Below, in pieces: positions 44,101 to 56,900 of a DNA stretch of 64,000 nucleotides; the stretch's first letter is position 1, and each line of letters starts with the position of its first letter. This stretch comes from Nicotiana tabacum. Taxonomy: Eukaryota; Streptophyta; Magnoliopsida; Solanales; Solanaceae. The DNA is taken from positions 1,738,501-1,802,500 of the forward strand of contig NC_134084.1 of assembly GCF_000715075.1 (NCBI RefSeq), written 5' to 3'. A program made the translations under genes and the position numbers. The notes under the pieces are model-generated. The model searched no databases and was not told where the DNA came from. It saw nothing but the letters and a program-made list of their open reading frames with translations.

Positions 44101-45701
44101 ATTCGACCAAATAAAAAGGTCTGATGGAGAAGGAAAGAATAATCAACAAAACTGAAAAATTAATATAACAATACTAAACACATAAACAGACATTTAAAAT
44201 ATCAGAAAATAGAATAAAAAAAAGAAGAAAAATACCTTAGATAAAACAAAGAACAGACGGACTTGAATCGACTCGAATTTGAACTTCTTTTGAGGTCAAA
44301 CGGACCTTAATCGAGTGTTCTCAACCGAGAACACTTCGACTAAGGTCAGTTAAACACCTAAAACCTCTTAAAATTCGGACAGAAACCAGTTTTGGTTTTT
44401 CTAGGGTTCTGTTTGTTTCGATTTGGGGTTCGAGTGTTTCTAGCCAGATTCGAACCAAACCAACAGTGGTTTGGTCATGAGGGAGGTCAAGGGGTGCTAG
44501 GGTATGAGTTCAAGGTAGATTGGGGTAGGTCCAGGTTTTGCTCGAATCTTCGATTGAAGATTCGAGAAGCTGGAGGTTGATTCGAGGCAAACGGTTAACA
44601 GATCCATAATGAGGGTGGTCAGGGGGTGCCTTGGTGTGAGTTTGGGACTGGTTGGGGTGGGTTTCAAGTTTGCTCGAATCTTCGATTGAAGATTCGAGAA
44701 GCTGGAGTCTAATTCGAGCAAAACAGTTAAGTGATTTGTGGAGAGGGTGGTTAGGAGATTCAGGGGTGTTATTTTGGTGGTCACCGGCGTTGTTGCCGCC
44801 AGCTTTCAAGCGAAGGGATTTTAGGGCGGCTAGGGTTTGGGAGGGTTGCTTGGGTCCGTCTCTGAAAGAGACCATGAACAAGGTATGGTTTAGGGGGATG
44901 TGAGGGGAGGAGTTAGGTTTATATACGGAAGGGATGGTCTAATCCTGGTCGTTGGATCGGGCACGATCAATGGCATGAATTAGTTCATTTAAGGAAAACG
45001 GTGTCGTTTTGGGGTAGTGCTGGGGCGGGTGTGGTTCAGGGTAAGCGGGTCGGGGTCGGGTTTGGTCAAAACTTTGGGACCGTTTGATCAGTTGAGATCA
45101 ACGGTCCAGATTGAAATGTGTCCAAACGACGTCGTTTGGTTCTGGTGGGGGTGGACCAGGTATGGTAGACGGGTCTGGGCTGGTTTGGCGTGAGTTTGGA
45201 CGGATTTTGTTTGGGCTTGAGTATCTTCTCGCCCAAATTTGATTTCCTCTTTTTTATTAACTCTTTTTCTTTTCTTTTCTTCTTTTTTTTTCTCAAAATT
45301 AAACTTAAAGATCCTACATTAAATTATAGAAGACCTAAGTTAACTTAAAAATATTAATTAACTTTAAATAACACCCATCACAAACAATTAAACACTTAAA
45401 TTAAAAGAAAATCACACAATTTGACCAAAATACAAATAATATGTTATTTTTGTGAATTTCATTTTTGTAAAACACCTAATTATTAATTAATTCCAAAATA
45501 TAAAAATCCAATCCTAAATGCAAATGCTATATATTTTTGTATTTTTAATGCATTAATAAAATTAAACATGCACACAGATCTATGCAAACAAACAGGAAAA
45601 TCGCACAATATTTCCTAAAAATAACACATAATTAAAGAAAAGACCTAATTTTGGGAATTATTTTGGAGCAATTCGTGTGAGGCAAAAATCACATGCTCAC
45701 A
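41143..45701 (+). repeat. Solo LTR, Ogre/Tat-like, 4.56 kb
   Basis: Begins TGTCACACCTCC, ends ATGCTCACA, flanked by perfect 5-bp duplications GCGAT (41138-41142, 45702-45706). Such very long LTRs are typical of Ogre-type gypsy elements. No internal coding region, so the element body was lost by LTR-LTR recombination. Reading frames within it are not genes. It contains internal palindromic tandem repeats near 44.4-44.8 kb. Confidence 0.85.
44420..44800. repeat. 132-bp tandem repeats with a hairpin motif
   Basis: At least two clear units (hairpins at 44541-44566 and 44673-44698, 132 bp apart) and a third partial one upstream. Each has 11-bp perfect arms CTCGAATCTTC / GAAGATTCGAG around GATT. 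Confidence 0.85.
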
Positions 45702-46130
45702 GCGATTAGTTACTTTGTAGGTTGGTTGAAACATGAGTTAAACATAGCAGTAAAGCTAACAAATTCCACTACTTTGTCTCAAGATTACAAGATTGTTATG
45801 CTACAAGAAGCCTATCTTGCTGCTATCTGGTATCCTTCTACTGATCAAGGCGGCCAATAGTCAAATGCTAACAGGTATGGGAATCCAACGACTTACAACA
45901 GACCTCTTCTACCAACCCCTAATTCAAGTAACTAGATAACTCATAAAGGATACAATAGAAGAACCTTGAGTGTATAAGAGATGAATAAGAAGAGGGCTAA
46001 AGGTTTATGCTACTTCTGCAATAAGAAGTATGTACAGGGTCATAAGTGCAAAAACCTTAAGCAGTTGTATCTGTTGGAACTAGAAGAACAAGAATAAGGT
46101 CAGCTAGTTGAAAAGGATACAGAAGGAGAG

Positions 46131-49100
46131 GTGGAGGAACAAGGACTAGAGTTGGATCAACCTTTGGACCAATTGAAAATAATTCATGCTTTGAATGGTT
46201 CCAAGGGGGTTAGAATCTTGAGAGTGACTGGTTATTATTATAAGAAACCCCTACAGATATTGGTGGATACAATAAGCTCCCATAATTTCATTGATCCTCA
46301 GCCAAACTTGGGTGTCCTATCATACCAACCACACCCCAATTAGTAATTGCAACTGATGATAACATGTTGACGGTTGACAAGATGTGCAAAATTTCTTGGT
46401 TATTTCAAGGGGATGAGTTCTCTGTTGAATTCTTGCTATTGCCTTTAGGGTCAATGTGGTGTGATATTGGGTGTTCAGCGGCTCTTAACTATAGGGGATA
46501 TCAAGATGAATTTCAGAACTCTTACTATGGAGTTCTACTACCAAAAGAAAGCAAGTTCTGAGAGGAGCAGACAAATATGTCATAGCTACTGGAGTTGGGA
46601 GATTAACTAGAGCTACAGGTAATCATTATGAGCTTTGTATGATTCAAGTAATACATACTTTTATTGTCAGAGTTCAAGGAATTGTTTATGGAACCTACAC
46701 AATTACCACCTTCTAGGGGAGTGCTTGACCACATAATTGTATTGCAATCAGGAACTGAACCAATAAACAAGAGACCCTACAGGCATCCCTTAGTGAAAAA
46801 GGAATAGAATCACTGGTATAACAAATGTTAGATCAGGGGATTATATAACCTAGCAACAGTCCTTTTGTTGCACCTGTTGTCTTAGTTGGGAAGAAGGATG
46901 GGTCCTCGAGATTATGTGTTGACTATAGGGACCTAAACAAACATACTATAAAGAATAAGTTTCCTATACTTATGGTGGAAGATATGTTAGATGAATTGAG
47001 AGGTTTTAAGATCTTCTTAAAAATAGATCTAAGATATGGATATCACCAATTGAGAATGACAAATGAGGATGTGCTTACGACTGCATTAGGACTCACTTAG
47101 GGCATTATGAGTATTTAGTGATGTCGTTTGGTCTGTCAAATGCACCAGCAATATTTCAAGATTTGATGAACTCTGTCTTTCAGGCTTTTACTAAGAAAGT
47201 ATGTACTAGTTTTCTTTGATGATATACTCATCTATAACAAGAGCATGAATGATCACTTGGGGCATCTCAGATCTGTATTCCTTGAAATGAAAAAAAAAAA
47301 CTATATGTTTGCTAAAGAGAGTAAGTGTTTCTTTGGAGTTAAAAGGATTGAGTATCTAGGCCATTGCATTACTGAAGAAAAAGTATCAACAGATCCTCAG
47401 AAAATATAAGCTGTCAAAAACAGGCTCATACCAACCAACATTAAACAACTAAGAGGATTTCTTGGCTTAACTGGCTACTATAGAAGATTCATACAATTTT
47501 TTGGGATCATTTGCAAACCATTAACATACATTTTGAAGAAATATAACTTCAAATGATCACCCAAAGCTAATGTTGCTTTGAAGAATTGAAGGAAACTTTG
47601 ACAAAAGCGCTCTATATTAGCATTCACTAATATCAGCAAAACTTTTATTGCTGAAACTGATGCCAGTGGGATAGGTATTTTCCCATGCAACAAGAACACC
47701 CCATATCATTTATTAGTAAGCCATTATCTACCAGGCATATGGCACTCTTAGTGTATGACAAGGAGTTATTGGCTATGTTCATGAAGTCACTAAATGGTCT
47801 CAGTATTTGCTTGGCCAAAGGTTCATCATCAGAATTGACCAAAGAGCTTTGAAGTTCTTAATGGAACAAAAGCTTCTTACCAACTCTCAACTTATGTGGC
47901 TGACCAAGCTTAAGCCTTTTGACTATATCATTGAGTATAAACGTGGAGTCACAAATAAGGTGGCAGCTGCCTTTTCAAGATGCTTGGAACTGAACTATTC
48001 TCCCTTGTACTATCTGCTACCAGTTCTGATCTGATGCAAGCTATAACTGATAGCTAGGAGACAGACTCTGCGCTCAAAGCATTGATTGAGCAACTAATGG
48101 CTAATCCTTCAACTCACCCATAGTACACCTGGAAGCACAACCAGTTAAGTAGGAAAGAGAAACTGGTAGTAGGCAACATTCAGCAGTTGAAAGCACACAT
48201 CATTGGGCTATGACATTCTACACCACAAAGAGGTCATCCAGGCATTGAAGCAACATTAAAAAGCTCATGACACTATTTTACTGGAAAGGAATCAGGAAGA
48301 ATGTCCAGTTATTTGTGCAGGGATATGACACATATCAAAGAAGCAAATCTGATCTAGCAGCCTACCCTGACCTTCTACAACCACGACCTATTCCATATGT
48401 GGTATGGTCACAAATTAGTATGGACTCTATAGATGGTTTCCCCAAGTCCCATGGTTATGAAGTCATTTTTGTGGTTGTGGACAGACTAAGTAAGTATTGT
48501 CATCTCATTCCCTTGAGGCATCCTTACACTGCCAAATCAGTAGCCAAAGTATTGTTGGATAACATAGTTAAATTGCATGGTCTTCCAAACTCGATTGTTA
48601 GTGAGAGAGATGTAGTGTTTTTTAGTTCATTCTGGCAAGAGTTGTTCTCAATACAATTGGTGCAATTGAACACTTCATCGGCCTATCATCCTCAATCTTA
48701 TAGGAAAGCTGAAATTCTAAACAAATACTTAAAAACATATCTTAGATGTTTCTGCAATGAGTACAACTCCAAATAGTATTCTTGGTTACTTATGGCTGAA
48801 TACCGGTACAATATATCCTATCATTCAGCTATTAAAATCACTCCTAGTTCAACTGAGGATGAAACAATAAGATAATGCTCATAGGAGTGGCAGACAATTT
48901 GCAGTTGGAAATTGGGTTTATTTGAAGATTCAACCATATATACAAGATACTGTGTCAGCACATCCATTCTACAAGTTAGCTGCAAAGTATTATGGACCTT
49001 TTCAAATCTCCAAAAAAGTATGACCAATTGCATATACCATATTGTTTCCACCATTTGTCAGAATACACCAAACCATTCATGTATCACTATTAAAGAAATG

Positions 49101-49260
49101 CCACCAACTACTCACTCAAATGACCTACCCTCCCACCACAGACACTACCATCCCACATCGCCCAAACCCAGAGACTATACTACAAAGAAGGATGGTAAAG
49201 AAAGGAAACAAAGCTGTAGGACAAGAACTGGTGAAATAGGCATGGTTACCACTTACCACA
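46131..49260 (+). pseudogene. Pol region of the old gypsy element
   Basis: Protease motif VDTISSHNFID near 46260-46295 (the usual DTG is DTI). RT blocks SRLCVDYRDLNKHTIKNKFP, FLKIDLRYGYHQLRM and [20 protein letters not shown] at 46900-47165, then a frameshift near the YxDD box. RNase H-like block RFIIRIDQRALKFLMEQKLL at 47818. Integrase at 48267-48776: VFVVVDRLSKYCHLIP-like, SERDVVFFSSFW, then AYHPQSYRKAEILNKYL with the catalytic Glu kept. Stops throughout. Confidence 0.9.
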
Positions 49261-49281
49261 AGGATCAAAATGAGAAAATCT

Positions 49282-49663
49282 TGATACAGAAATTCCATCT
49301 CATCCATCTCAAAGTTAGTAGAATTAGCAAAATGACAGTTAGGAGGAAAAGTTTCGAAAATTAGTTAGTTAGTTAGATGCCACATCAACAAAAGTTAGTT
49401 GGAGTTAGTTGTGCGAGTTGTTAGGAGAACAAATTCTGTTAAACAAGTTGTATTCATTCCATTTCATATAAGTACAGTGTAAGACGCAGAAATGAATAAG
49501 AATTCTATTACAATTTTCCTAAATACTCTCTTCTCTCATAATTCTCTCAACTCCACAGCTCTTCTCGTCGCCATTGCTGAAATTCTCGAACTTCTCCGTT
49601 AAGTTCTTGAGTCAGCTGTTTGATCCTCGAGTTCTTCAGAGAATTCCTACAATTAAGCTATCT
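49282..49663 (+). repeat. 3' LTR of the old gypsy element
   Basis: 382 bp, matching the two halves of the left LTR. Confidence 0.9.
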
Positions 49664-50324
49664 TCGACCTCCACAACCTCCTATCTAATATCATGTCCTT
49701 AGTAAGCTGAAGATGCGTCGTGTCATGCCTAATTACCTCTCCCTAATATTTCTAAGTCTTCCTCTACCCCTCTCGAAACCCAACATGTCCAATCTCTTAC
49801 CCATCCTTACTATGGCATCTGAGCTTCTCCTCTTCACATGCTCGTACCATCTCAGCGCACTTACTGTATCTTCTCTTCCATGGGGGGCCACCCCCACCTT
49901 GTCCTTAATATCTTCATTGCTGATCCTATCTCTCAAAGTATGCCCACACATCCATCTCAGCATTCTTATTTCCACTACTTTCATCATTTGGACATGCACG
50001 TTCTTAACTGACCCACTCCACCCCATATAACAAGGTTGGTCTAACCACCACTCTGTAGAACTTGCCTTTAAGTCTTGGTGGTACCTTCTTATCACACAAG
50101 ACATCAGAAGCAAGCCTACATTTCATCCAAACTGCTCCAATATAGTGTGCATCAATTCTCTGGTTACTTTGGTTACTGATCCAAGATAGTTGAATCTACC
50201 CATCTAGGGGATAACTTGTGAATCAAGACTTACTTACACTACGTCCTCATGAGTAATACCATTGAACTTGCACTCCATGTATTCGGTTTTAGTCCTGCTT
50301 AACCTGAAATTTTTAGCTTCTAGG

Positions 50325-50490
50325 ATTTGCAGTGGCATACGCAGAATTTTTCATAAACAATGTCACAATTTGAAGAGATGTACAAATAAATAACTTATTA
50401 TAGTTGTTTTTTTTATTTCTCTTATATATAACTAGTAAAAAAAATCGATGAAGCAGTGTCCCGTGACACTGTATAGGACAAGGTGTATAC
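50325..50490. repeat. Short insertion inside the RTE LINE
   Basis: Separates the RTE catalytic block from its C-terminal part. Left end GTGGCATACGCAGAATTTTT and right end TGTCCCGTGACACTG resemble the GTGGAGCCAGAATTTTC ... GGGGTGTC repeat at 63835. Limits approximate. Confidence 0.5.
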
Positions 50491-50823
50491 GCCCTTGAGG
50501 GTTTGTTTCCAAACCTCCAACCTAGTATTAACTTCGCCTCCCCTCTCGTCAATCAGCACTATGTTATCAGCAAATAACATGCACCATGGCACCTCCCGCG
50601 GATGTGCCACGTCAATACATCCATCGCCAAAACGAACAAGAATGGGTAAGAGCTGAACGATGGTGCAAACCCATCACGACCGGAAAGTATCCCGAGTCAC
50701 CTCCTACAGCCCTAAACCCGAGATTTTGCTGTATCATATATATCCTTAATTGCGATTTATAAGTCCCAAATGCGATTTACTTGTTCTCTACATTTTCTTT
50801 CCACCGTTTTAGACTTTCGTATA

Positions 50824-51075
50824 AGCTACATATAAGTTCTTCGATAGAAAATAATTTTAAAAAAAAGTTCTCCTCGGATGATAACTCCTTATATAATCAA
50901 TGATTATCAATTTCTTTAATAAATGTACAAATTTAGTATTTCACTTTATTAGCTACATATAAATTCTCCGATCGAAAATAACTTAACAAAAAATATCTCT
51001 TTTGATTGTAACTCCTTATATAACTAATAATTGCTCAATTTTCTAGATAAATGTACAAAATTATTGTTTGCTATT
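50824..51075. repeat. 126-bp diverged tandem duplication
   Basis: Copies start at 50824 and 50950 with AGCTACATATAA(G/A)TTCT and share AACTCCTTATATAA and AAATGTACAAA blocks. Confidence 0.75.
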
Positions 51076-51331
51076 TGATAAATACAGAACTTCAAGTGTG
51101 CTTAATATGTTTTATCAATTGAATTTTTCTAGGGCTTTAATAAATTATGCTATATTGATAACTCAATACTATGTATGAGAAAAATTTCTGTTTTTAAAAA
51201 GTCATTCTCTATTCAAGAAGTATAAATGAAGAACTAAAATTTTGAGGAAAAATTTACATGTAACGAATAGTGAAGTTCTTTTTTTTTCCCTTCAATTGGA
51301 CAGGTCATTTTAAAATTATAAGCAATAAATT

Positions 51332-51425
51332 ATAACCGGTTATATGTAAAAAATATTAATAGGCGAATAACCAATTATATGTAACAAATAGTAATAGACG
51401 AATAACCAGTTATATGTAACAAAAT
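51332..51425. repeat. 35-bp tandem repeat
   Basis: About 2.7 units starting at 51332, 51367 and 51402, each with ATAACC(G/A)(G/A)TTATATGTAA and ending GAC/GGCGA. Confidence 0.85.
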
Positions 51426-53409
51426 GACGAGAGTCTGGCGTGTATAAAATTTAAACTCGTACTCTGTCAAATTATAGTATAGAAAGATGTCGAACCCACA
51501 GAGATTGGTTTATCTATTCTACAAACATTTCTTGTTTTAATTACTATTTAAGAAAACTAGGAAGAGTTGAGTTGTGAATTAACTAACTAAAAATGCATGA
51601 ATAGAGCAATAGAAAATATTTTGTTTTCACAAATATAATAAAAAGGTGTTGGGATCATAACTTCACTTAATATTTCTATTATATAATAGGTAAAATTATC
51701 CTTCAATTTCTATTTCTCACAAATGTATAAATGCCTCTCACGATTACATTTATATATATCATTACTTAAGTTGAACAATTAATTGCGTTCCTCTCGGTTA
51801 TACAAATTAATCGTCAGAATAGTAATATTAAAGAGCCAGAAATATATGCTTAAACTAAAACTTGCTCTTTTTAGTAAGTCCCTTTCGGTTACCCTACTTG
51901 TTATAACTGATTACTACAATATTCGCTTCTTTCGATTACAAATAAGTGTAGAAGCAATTTTAACATATAAGAGTTAAATGTCACTACATAAAAGTTAACA
52001 TTTATCAATACCAAAAATTAACTATTTACTCTTCCGCCTCTTTCGATTACAGAATTAGTAAGAGTTAATGCTTAGTATGAAATAGATAGATGTTAACAAA
52101 TTAAATAACACCTAACTATAACGCAGATAAATTTTAAATGAAAAACTTCAGCTCAAACATGTGAAATTGAGGGATAATATCTACTATTATATAGAAATAT
52201 TAAGATCCATCACTCTCCCAACACAAGAAAAATTACTCAATAATGGAGTTAGTAATGACAACGGAAATATTCTTGCCTATTAAATAAGAAAATATAAAGA
52301 AATATTCAAGAGAATAATTCCCCCTATTTAATTAAAAACAGGTGCTAGAGTAATTTTCAATATTACAATTTATTCGGAACTAGAAATGAAGCCAGTATAG
52401 TGGCTAAAAGAAGAAAGAAAATATTCACAAAATAAGAACTTAGAAAATTGAAAGAAATGAGTTGATCAAGAATAAGGCTTCTGCTTTCTGCTCTCTTCCT
52501 TCAAACAACTCAAGATGCAGCTATTTATAGCAAGTTCTCCCCAACAATTCCCGTTATTTTTGGACTTCTTTTCAATTAAATAAAACTTTGTCAGCTTTTC
52601 ATTTAAGTTGACCCAAGTTGTCAACTAACAAATGCCAAATTGATTTCACGACAACTTGGATCTACTTGGCAAATTAAACTTTGTGTCTTGAAATTGGTTT
52701 TGGTGACAAAGTTTTCTTTCAAAAGTAGCACATGTCCACTTGCTACTAATGATTTTATTCCTTCTTGGTTTCCTCTTTTCAGCTATGGTTGTCCCTTTTC
52801 TTTCTTCATTTGTTTGTCTTGGTTTTTTTTACGTGCACAACTACTTTCATCATTTGTAAAGTTGCATAAACCACTTTACTTTTAATTTTTCAGCATTATA
52901 GTTTTTTTTTTGCAAACTTGAAAAGTGAACTTTTTCTTCTCATTGTTCCTTTTTCTTAATACTAAAAATTAAATTCCAGCTCAACTTATGCATGATATTT
53001 TTCTCTTATCACAAAATAGGTTACACATTCAAATTAGCCAATTTTGTTTACATATTCAAATTGTAACTGGTTACAGCTTAACTTTAATTTAGAGAAGATA
53101 AGGTTAATTACACTAAATAATTTAAAGTGTTTGATTTTGTAATGCAGGGGGTGAGTATAATTGAGTTATATTACAGGGGTGTTTAGTGTAATTCTTATAA
53201 AGAGGTAGTCTGCGCCAGGGCTATTTTTGTATTATCACTTCTACTGGCTGACACCATCTTGCTCCTAAAACCCCCAAAAAACCGAAAAACCCTGCCCATT
53301 TTAGCAGTTCCTGTAATTAACTGTAAGCTGTCTTTCTTTATGTTTTGAATTGTCAATAGAAATAATTGGGATCTGAAATTTTAGTTTTGAATATTGCTTT
53401 CATATTCTT

Positions 53410-53880
53410 CAATTTTAGGTATTTTCTCTGTATCATAGTTACTGAATGATAATAAAGTTTAATCTTTTTTGGTGTTTGATTTACTAACTTGTTCAGCTAA
53501 AAATTATTTTTTTAAAAGACAATATATAACTATACATATATGCTGGATCCTCCTATGTCTTTGTAGATATTTTCTTTGCATCATAGTTGCTGAATGATTG
53601 AAGGGGAGCCGGGTAAAGTTGGCAAACAAGCTCTTGCAGAAATGCATAATAGACCCTTGTGGTCCGGCCCTTTCACCGACCTCGTGCATAGCGGGAGCTT
53701 AGTGTATCATGCTGCCCTTTATAGTTGAATCATTATAAAGATTCAATTTTTTTCCTTACTTTTTGTGACTGTGGTGTCCGAGCTAGGACATATATCGAGT
53801 AACTCTAACACCCATTTGGGAAGAATTATAAAGGTTTAATCTTTGGTGTTTGATGTACTAATTTGTGCAGCTAAAAATTT
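53410..53880 (+). promoter_or_regulatory. OXA1 5' UTR region with duplicated intron acceptor
   Basis: A segment of about 95 bp ('TATTTTCTCTGTATCATAG', 'GAATGAT', 'GTGTTTGATTTACTAACTTG', TTCAG|CTAAAAATT) at 53418-53510 recurs at 53568-53598 plus 53828-53880. The second copy is split by SINE-like sequence. Both copies end in a plausible 3' splice site (AG at 53495-53496 and 53869-53870), 43 bp before the start codon for the latter. A 5' UTR intron is therefore likely. Confidence 0.6.
53599..53730 (+). repeat. Au SINE, internally deleted
   Basis: GGGGAGCCGGGTAAAGTTGG head, AGCTCTTGCAGAAATGCA, GACCCTTGTGGTCCGGCCC, ATAGCGGGAGCTTAGTG and TGCTGCCCTTTATAG end follow the Au SINE order; the B-box region is missing. 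It lies between the two halves of the duplicated OXA1 leader segment. Confidence 0.7.
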
Positions 53881-53913
53881 CATTTTTTTTTTTTTTGAAG
53901 GAAGCAAATTCAA

Positions 53914-56900
53914 ATGGCTTATAGGAGGAACTTAACAACAAGAGCTAAGTTTCTTTATCAGCAACAAAGAGTTGTTACACCAGCATTTCATTATTCACAT
54001 GATGATGATAAACAAAGTCAAGAACCCATGTGTAAAAATCCAAGATTTTCCACTTTTTTACAGCCCCATTATGTGAGAAGAGGAATTAACAGTTTCAATG
54101 GGCCCAAAAGCCCATTTCAACATCGAAGATTTCGCCCTTCCCCACACATGATTTGTATGAATTTGGGTTCAGTGTTCACTAGGAATATGTCTAGTAGTGT
54201 TAGTGGTGGTGGAGCAGAAAAGATAGAGTACATAAGTGAAGTTGCTGAGCTGGCAGATAAGGCTGTCGAGGTTGTAACTTCTCAAGTTCCAGCAGTGAAT
54301 GAGGTGGCAGTTGCTGCTGCTGAGTCGTATTTGCCCGTGCAGGCGTTGCAGTACTTGATTGATTATGTTCATTTTTTTACTGGATTTGATTGGTAAGATT
54401 AATTTTTTATTTCTATTTTGCATAATATTGGCATGTGATGAGTTTGAATGGAGTAACGTGGTCAATGAGGATTTATATAGCTGACATAACTTGTTTGGAC
54501 TGAGGCGTAGTAGTAGTAGTTGTAGTTGTTGGTGATTGTTAAGAATAGCATGGTATATTGCTTGTTGTTTCTATTGATGTAGTAGTAAAAAGGAAAGAGT
54601 GTGGTATAGTTATTCCTCTTTTGATAAAATTTAGGCAGAGGCAGATGTAGAGTGTAAGTTTTTTTTGATGAAATAAACTGTTGTATTAAAAGGCATCAAG
54701 AAGATGCAAGAGTACAAGAAGCTACTTACAAGAAGTAGATATACAAAAAACAAAAGTGAGTTGCTAGCCCCTATACAATGTCTCAATCTAGGACAAGAGA
54801 GCTAATAAACTCCAAAAAGTGTTCGGTACTAACTATTGAGGACAGCTTTGTTCAGCAAAAAAGATTGGTTAAACATTTGGCTTTAATAGAGTGGTTTGGA
54901 GTTGAGATGCCATCAAAACATCTTTTGTTTCTCTCATTCCATAAACACCAAAAAATAACTGCAGGTATCATAATCCAGATCTTTTTGATGGAATTATCAA
55001 CTGGCCAAAGACTCCAACTCAAGTACGCATCTCTCAGATTTTATGGCATGACCCAACTTATCCCAAAAATACTATAGAACATGTTCCATATATCAATGGC
55101 TACTGGACAGTGCAGGAAGAGGTGATTGATAGATTCCTGGTTCCTCCTGCATAGATAACATCTATTAACCAGTTGAAACCCTCTTCTGTTGAGATTATCT
55201 TGAGTTAGGCAAGCTTCATGTAGGGCTGTCCAGTTGAAACCAATGACCTTCACTGGTAATTTGGTCCTCCATATCAGCTTCCAAGGCCATGCATCAAGAA
55301 CTTGATTCCGAGAAATGAGTTGCCTATAACATTCTTTGACAATGAAACTACCCTTACTGCCCCATCTCATCATGTCCGAAGCATTCCCATCAATATTGTA
55401 AGCCTCCACTTTGGCTATCATTTCCATCAAGCTTTCAATCTCCCAGTCTAGAGTGTAAGTTATGGGTAGCTTTGGCTCAATCTTATATAAATTTATTAAA
55501 GAAGTAGAAATAATTGATTTCAAACCCAATAAATCAAATAAGTTCTGGTATTGAATCCCAAACTCGAAACCATAATGTTCAAATCCTTGATATGTCTCTG
55601 AATTTTTAGGTGAGAAAGAGAGGGATAATATGGTTTATGAATCTATTTACTTGTATTTCTTATATAAAAATGTGTGCATGTGTGTTTCCAGAACTTGATA
55701 GGGTAATAAAACGTTGAGGTTTAATTTGAGATGATATTTGAATTTATAGTATGTCACTTAGATTGATTTAGTTTTTGGACATTTATTAATCGGGAGATGG
55801 ACAGATGTTTGCTGGAACTCTTACTGTAGAACTGTTTAATTCTAAACACTTGAGAACCCTTGCATATATTGAAGTTTTTTCTTTTCTTTTTGTAACTTTT
55901 GATGTATTTTTAATTTCGGAATTTTGACAGACATAGGAAATGTTTCATCTGAAATACTTAGGAAACCTTAAAGTTCATAGTTTGTTTCTCTGTTTTGGTT
56001 GTGCCGTTTTAATGTAACATTCACGAGTTAAAATCAACTTGTGCTTTATATTGTCACGAAATGACCGACGACTTCATTTTGGAAATATATTTCAGGTGGG
56101 CATCAATAATCGCTACAACTATTCTTATTCGATGTATAACCCTTCCATTAATGATTAATCAGCTCAAAGCCACTTCAAAATTGGCGGTAAGTTTTTCTCT
56201 AATGGATCTTAACCTTACTGTCATGGTCATATAAAATGTACTGGTCTTTATCAGACAGATACCACAGGTGTGCGTGAACTTGAGTTGTTTCATAAACCTA
56301 CTTGCTCGAGCTTGACTTGGATTTAGCATAGCTTAACCAACTCATGATAACACTATAACAACGCTCAGGCTCGACTTGATCACTATTATCTTTTGCTTGT
56401 TACTTGTTCAAGTTGGCTAGAAAGTACAAAATTTGTGTTAAACAGGTTCAATTCGACATACATATGCTGTGCGAAATGAAAATTTTGTCTTCGCAAAATC
56501 TACGGAGTAAGGTGGTTATGCTGCTTTGTTGTCTAAAGCAGGCAGAGACAGCTGATTTCTCTTCTCGTAGCCCTAACTATGTTAACTTCTTCTCCAGCTT
56601 AAAAAAAGAAGAAAAAAAAAACAGTAATATTTTAGCATGCAGAGTTGCTACATAAATTCTTAATCTTTGAATGTCTTTGGTTCTTTTTTGAAATGATAAC
56701 ATTTGAATATATTATAAAATCAGTACAACTGGAAACCATATTTACAGGTAAAAGCTAACTAGATTTGCTAGTGTGCAATCCTAGCAAGATCCTAATATGT
56801 CTATGATTGACAATGTATCTTCTGTGTAAATTTGTTTACACCAAAAACAAAAAAGAAGAATACAATTGAGTTTGATCTTCTGTACTGAGTTACTTCTGTC

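Larger units (their letters stand above)
36418..46130 (+). pseudogene. Gag of the old gypsy element, in three pieces
   Basis: Primer site at 36419-36430. Capsid blocks ('SWLYKIEQFFSIEK', 'YFHPATWNEYITAMAERFGL') end at 37012, where Copia enters; gag resumes at 41068 ('KEYQAIFERNLTRVNPSQEN'), is cut again at 41143-45701, and continues to a zinc knuckle CYFCNKKYVQGHKC near 46010. Several in-frame stops. Confidence 0.8.
34171..49663 (+). mobile_element. Old Ty3/gypsy element hosting three nested insertions
   Basis: LTRs of about 380 bp begin TGATACAGAAA and end GCTATCA (last base changed on the right). The flanking target repeat is TTGAC/TCGAC. The primer site TGGTATCAGAGC follows the 5' LTR. 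After removing a solo LTR, a Copia element and a second solo LTR, about 5.0 kb remains, the normal size for a plant chromovirus-like element. Gag, protease, RT, RNase H and integrase blocks are in the right order, but all are riddled with stops. Confidence 0.9.
34060..50670 (-). mobile_element. RTE LINE, 5'-truncated, split by a nested cluster
   Basis: Right part 49664-50670, minus strand: a reverse-transcriptase catalytic block (LFADNIVLIDERGGEVNTRL, about 50600-50530) preceded by GLHHRSAL, then after a small insertion the C-terminal region (MLRWMCGHTLRDRISNEDIK, RWYEHVKRRSSDAIVRMGKR), with frame breaks. Left part 34060-34170 continues the 3' end, matching the RTE end at 21577-21610 (CTACCCTAAT...GAC). 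The gypsy element at 34171-49663 sits between them. Confidence 0.75.
50671..53230. other. AT-rich repeat-like spacer upstream of OXA1
   Basis: No gene is seen. Contains two tandem-repeat blocks (50824-51075 and 51332-51425) and, from about 51440 to 53080, sequence with the style of a diverged LTR or leader ('GTCGAACCCACAGAGATTGG' near 51493, a TATA-like CTATTTATAGC near 52521), but I could not define its borders. Confidence 0.4.

Noticed and set aside
44497..44903. Frames with repeated 'SNLQSKIRAN'-like peptides
   Set aside because: Translation of tandem repeats in a solo LTR.
49042..49364. Plus-strand frames near the end of the old gypsy element as host genes
   Set aside because: They continue the degenerate integrase C-terminal region and run into the LTR.
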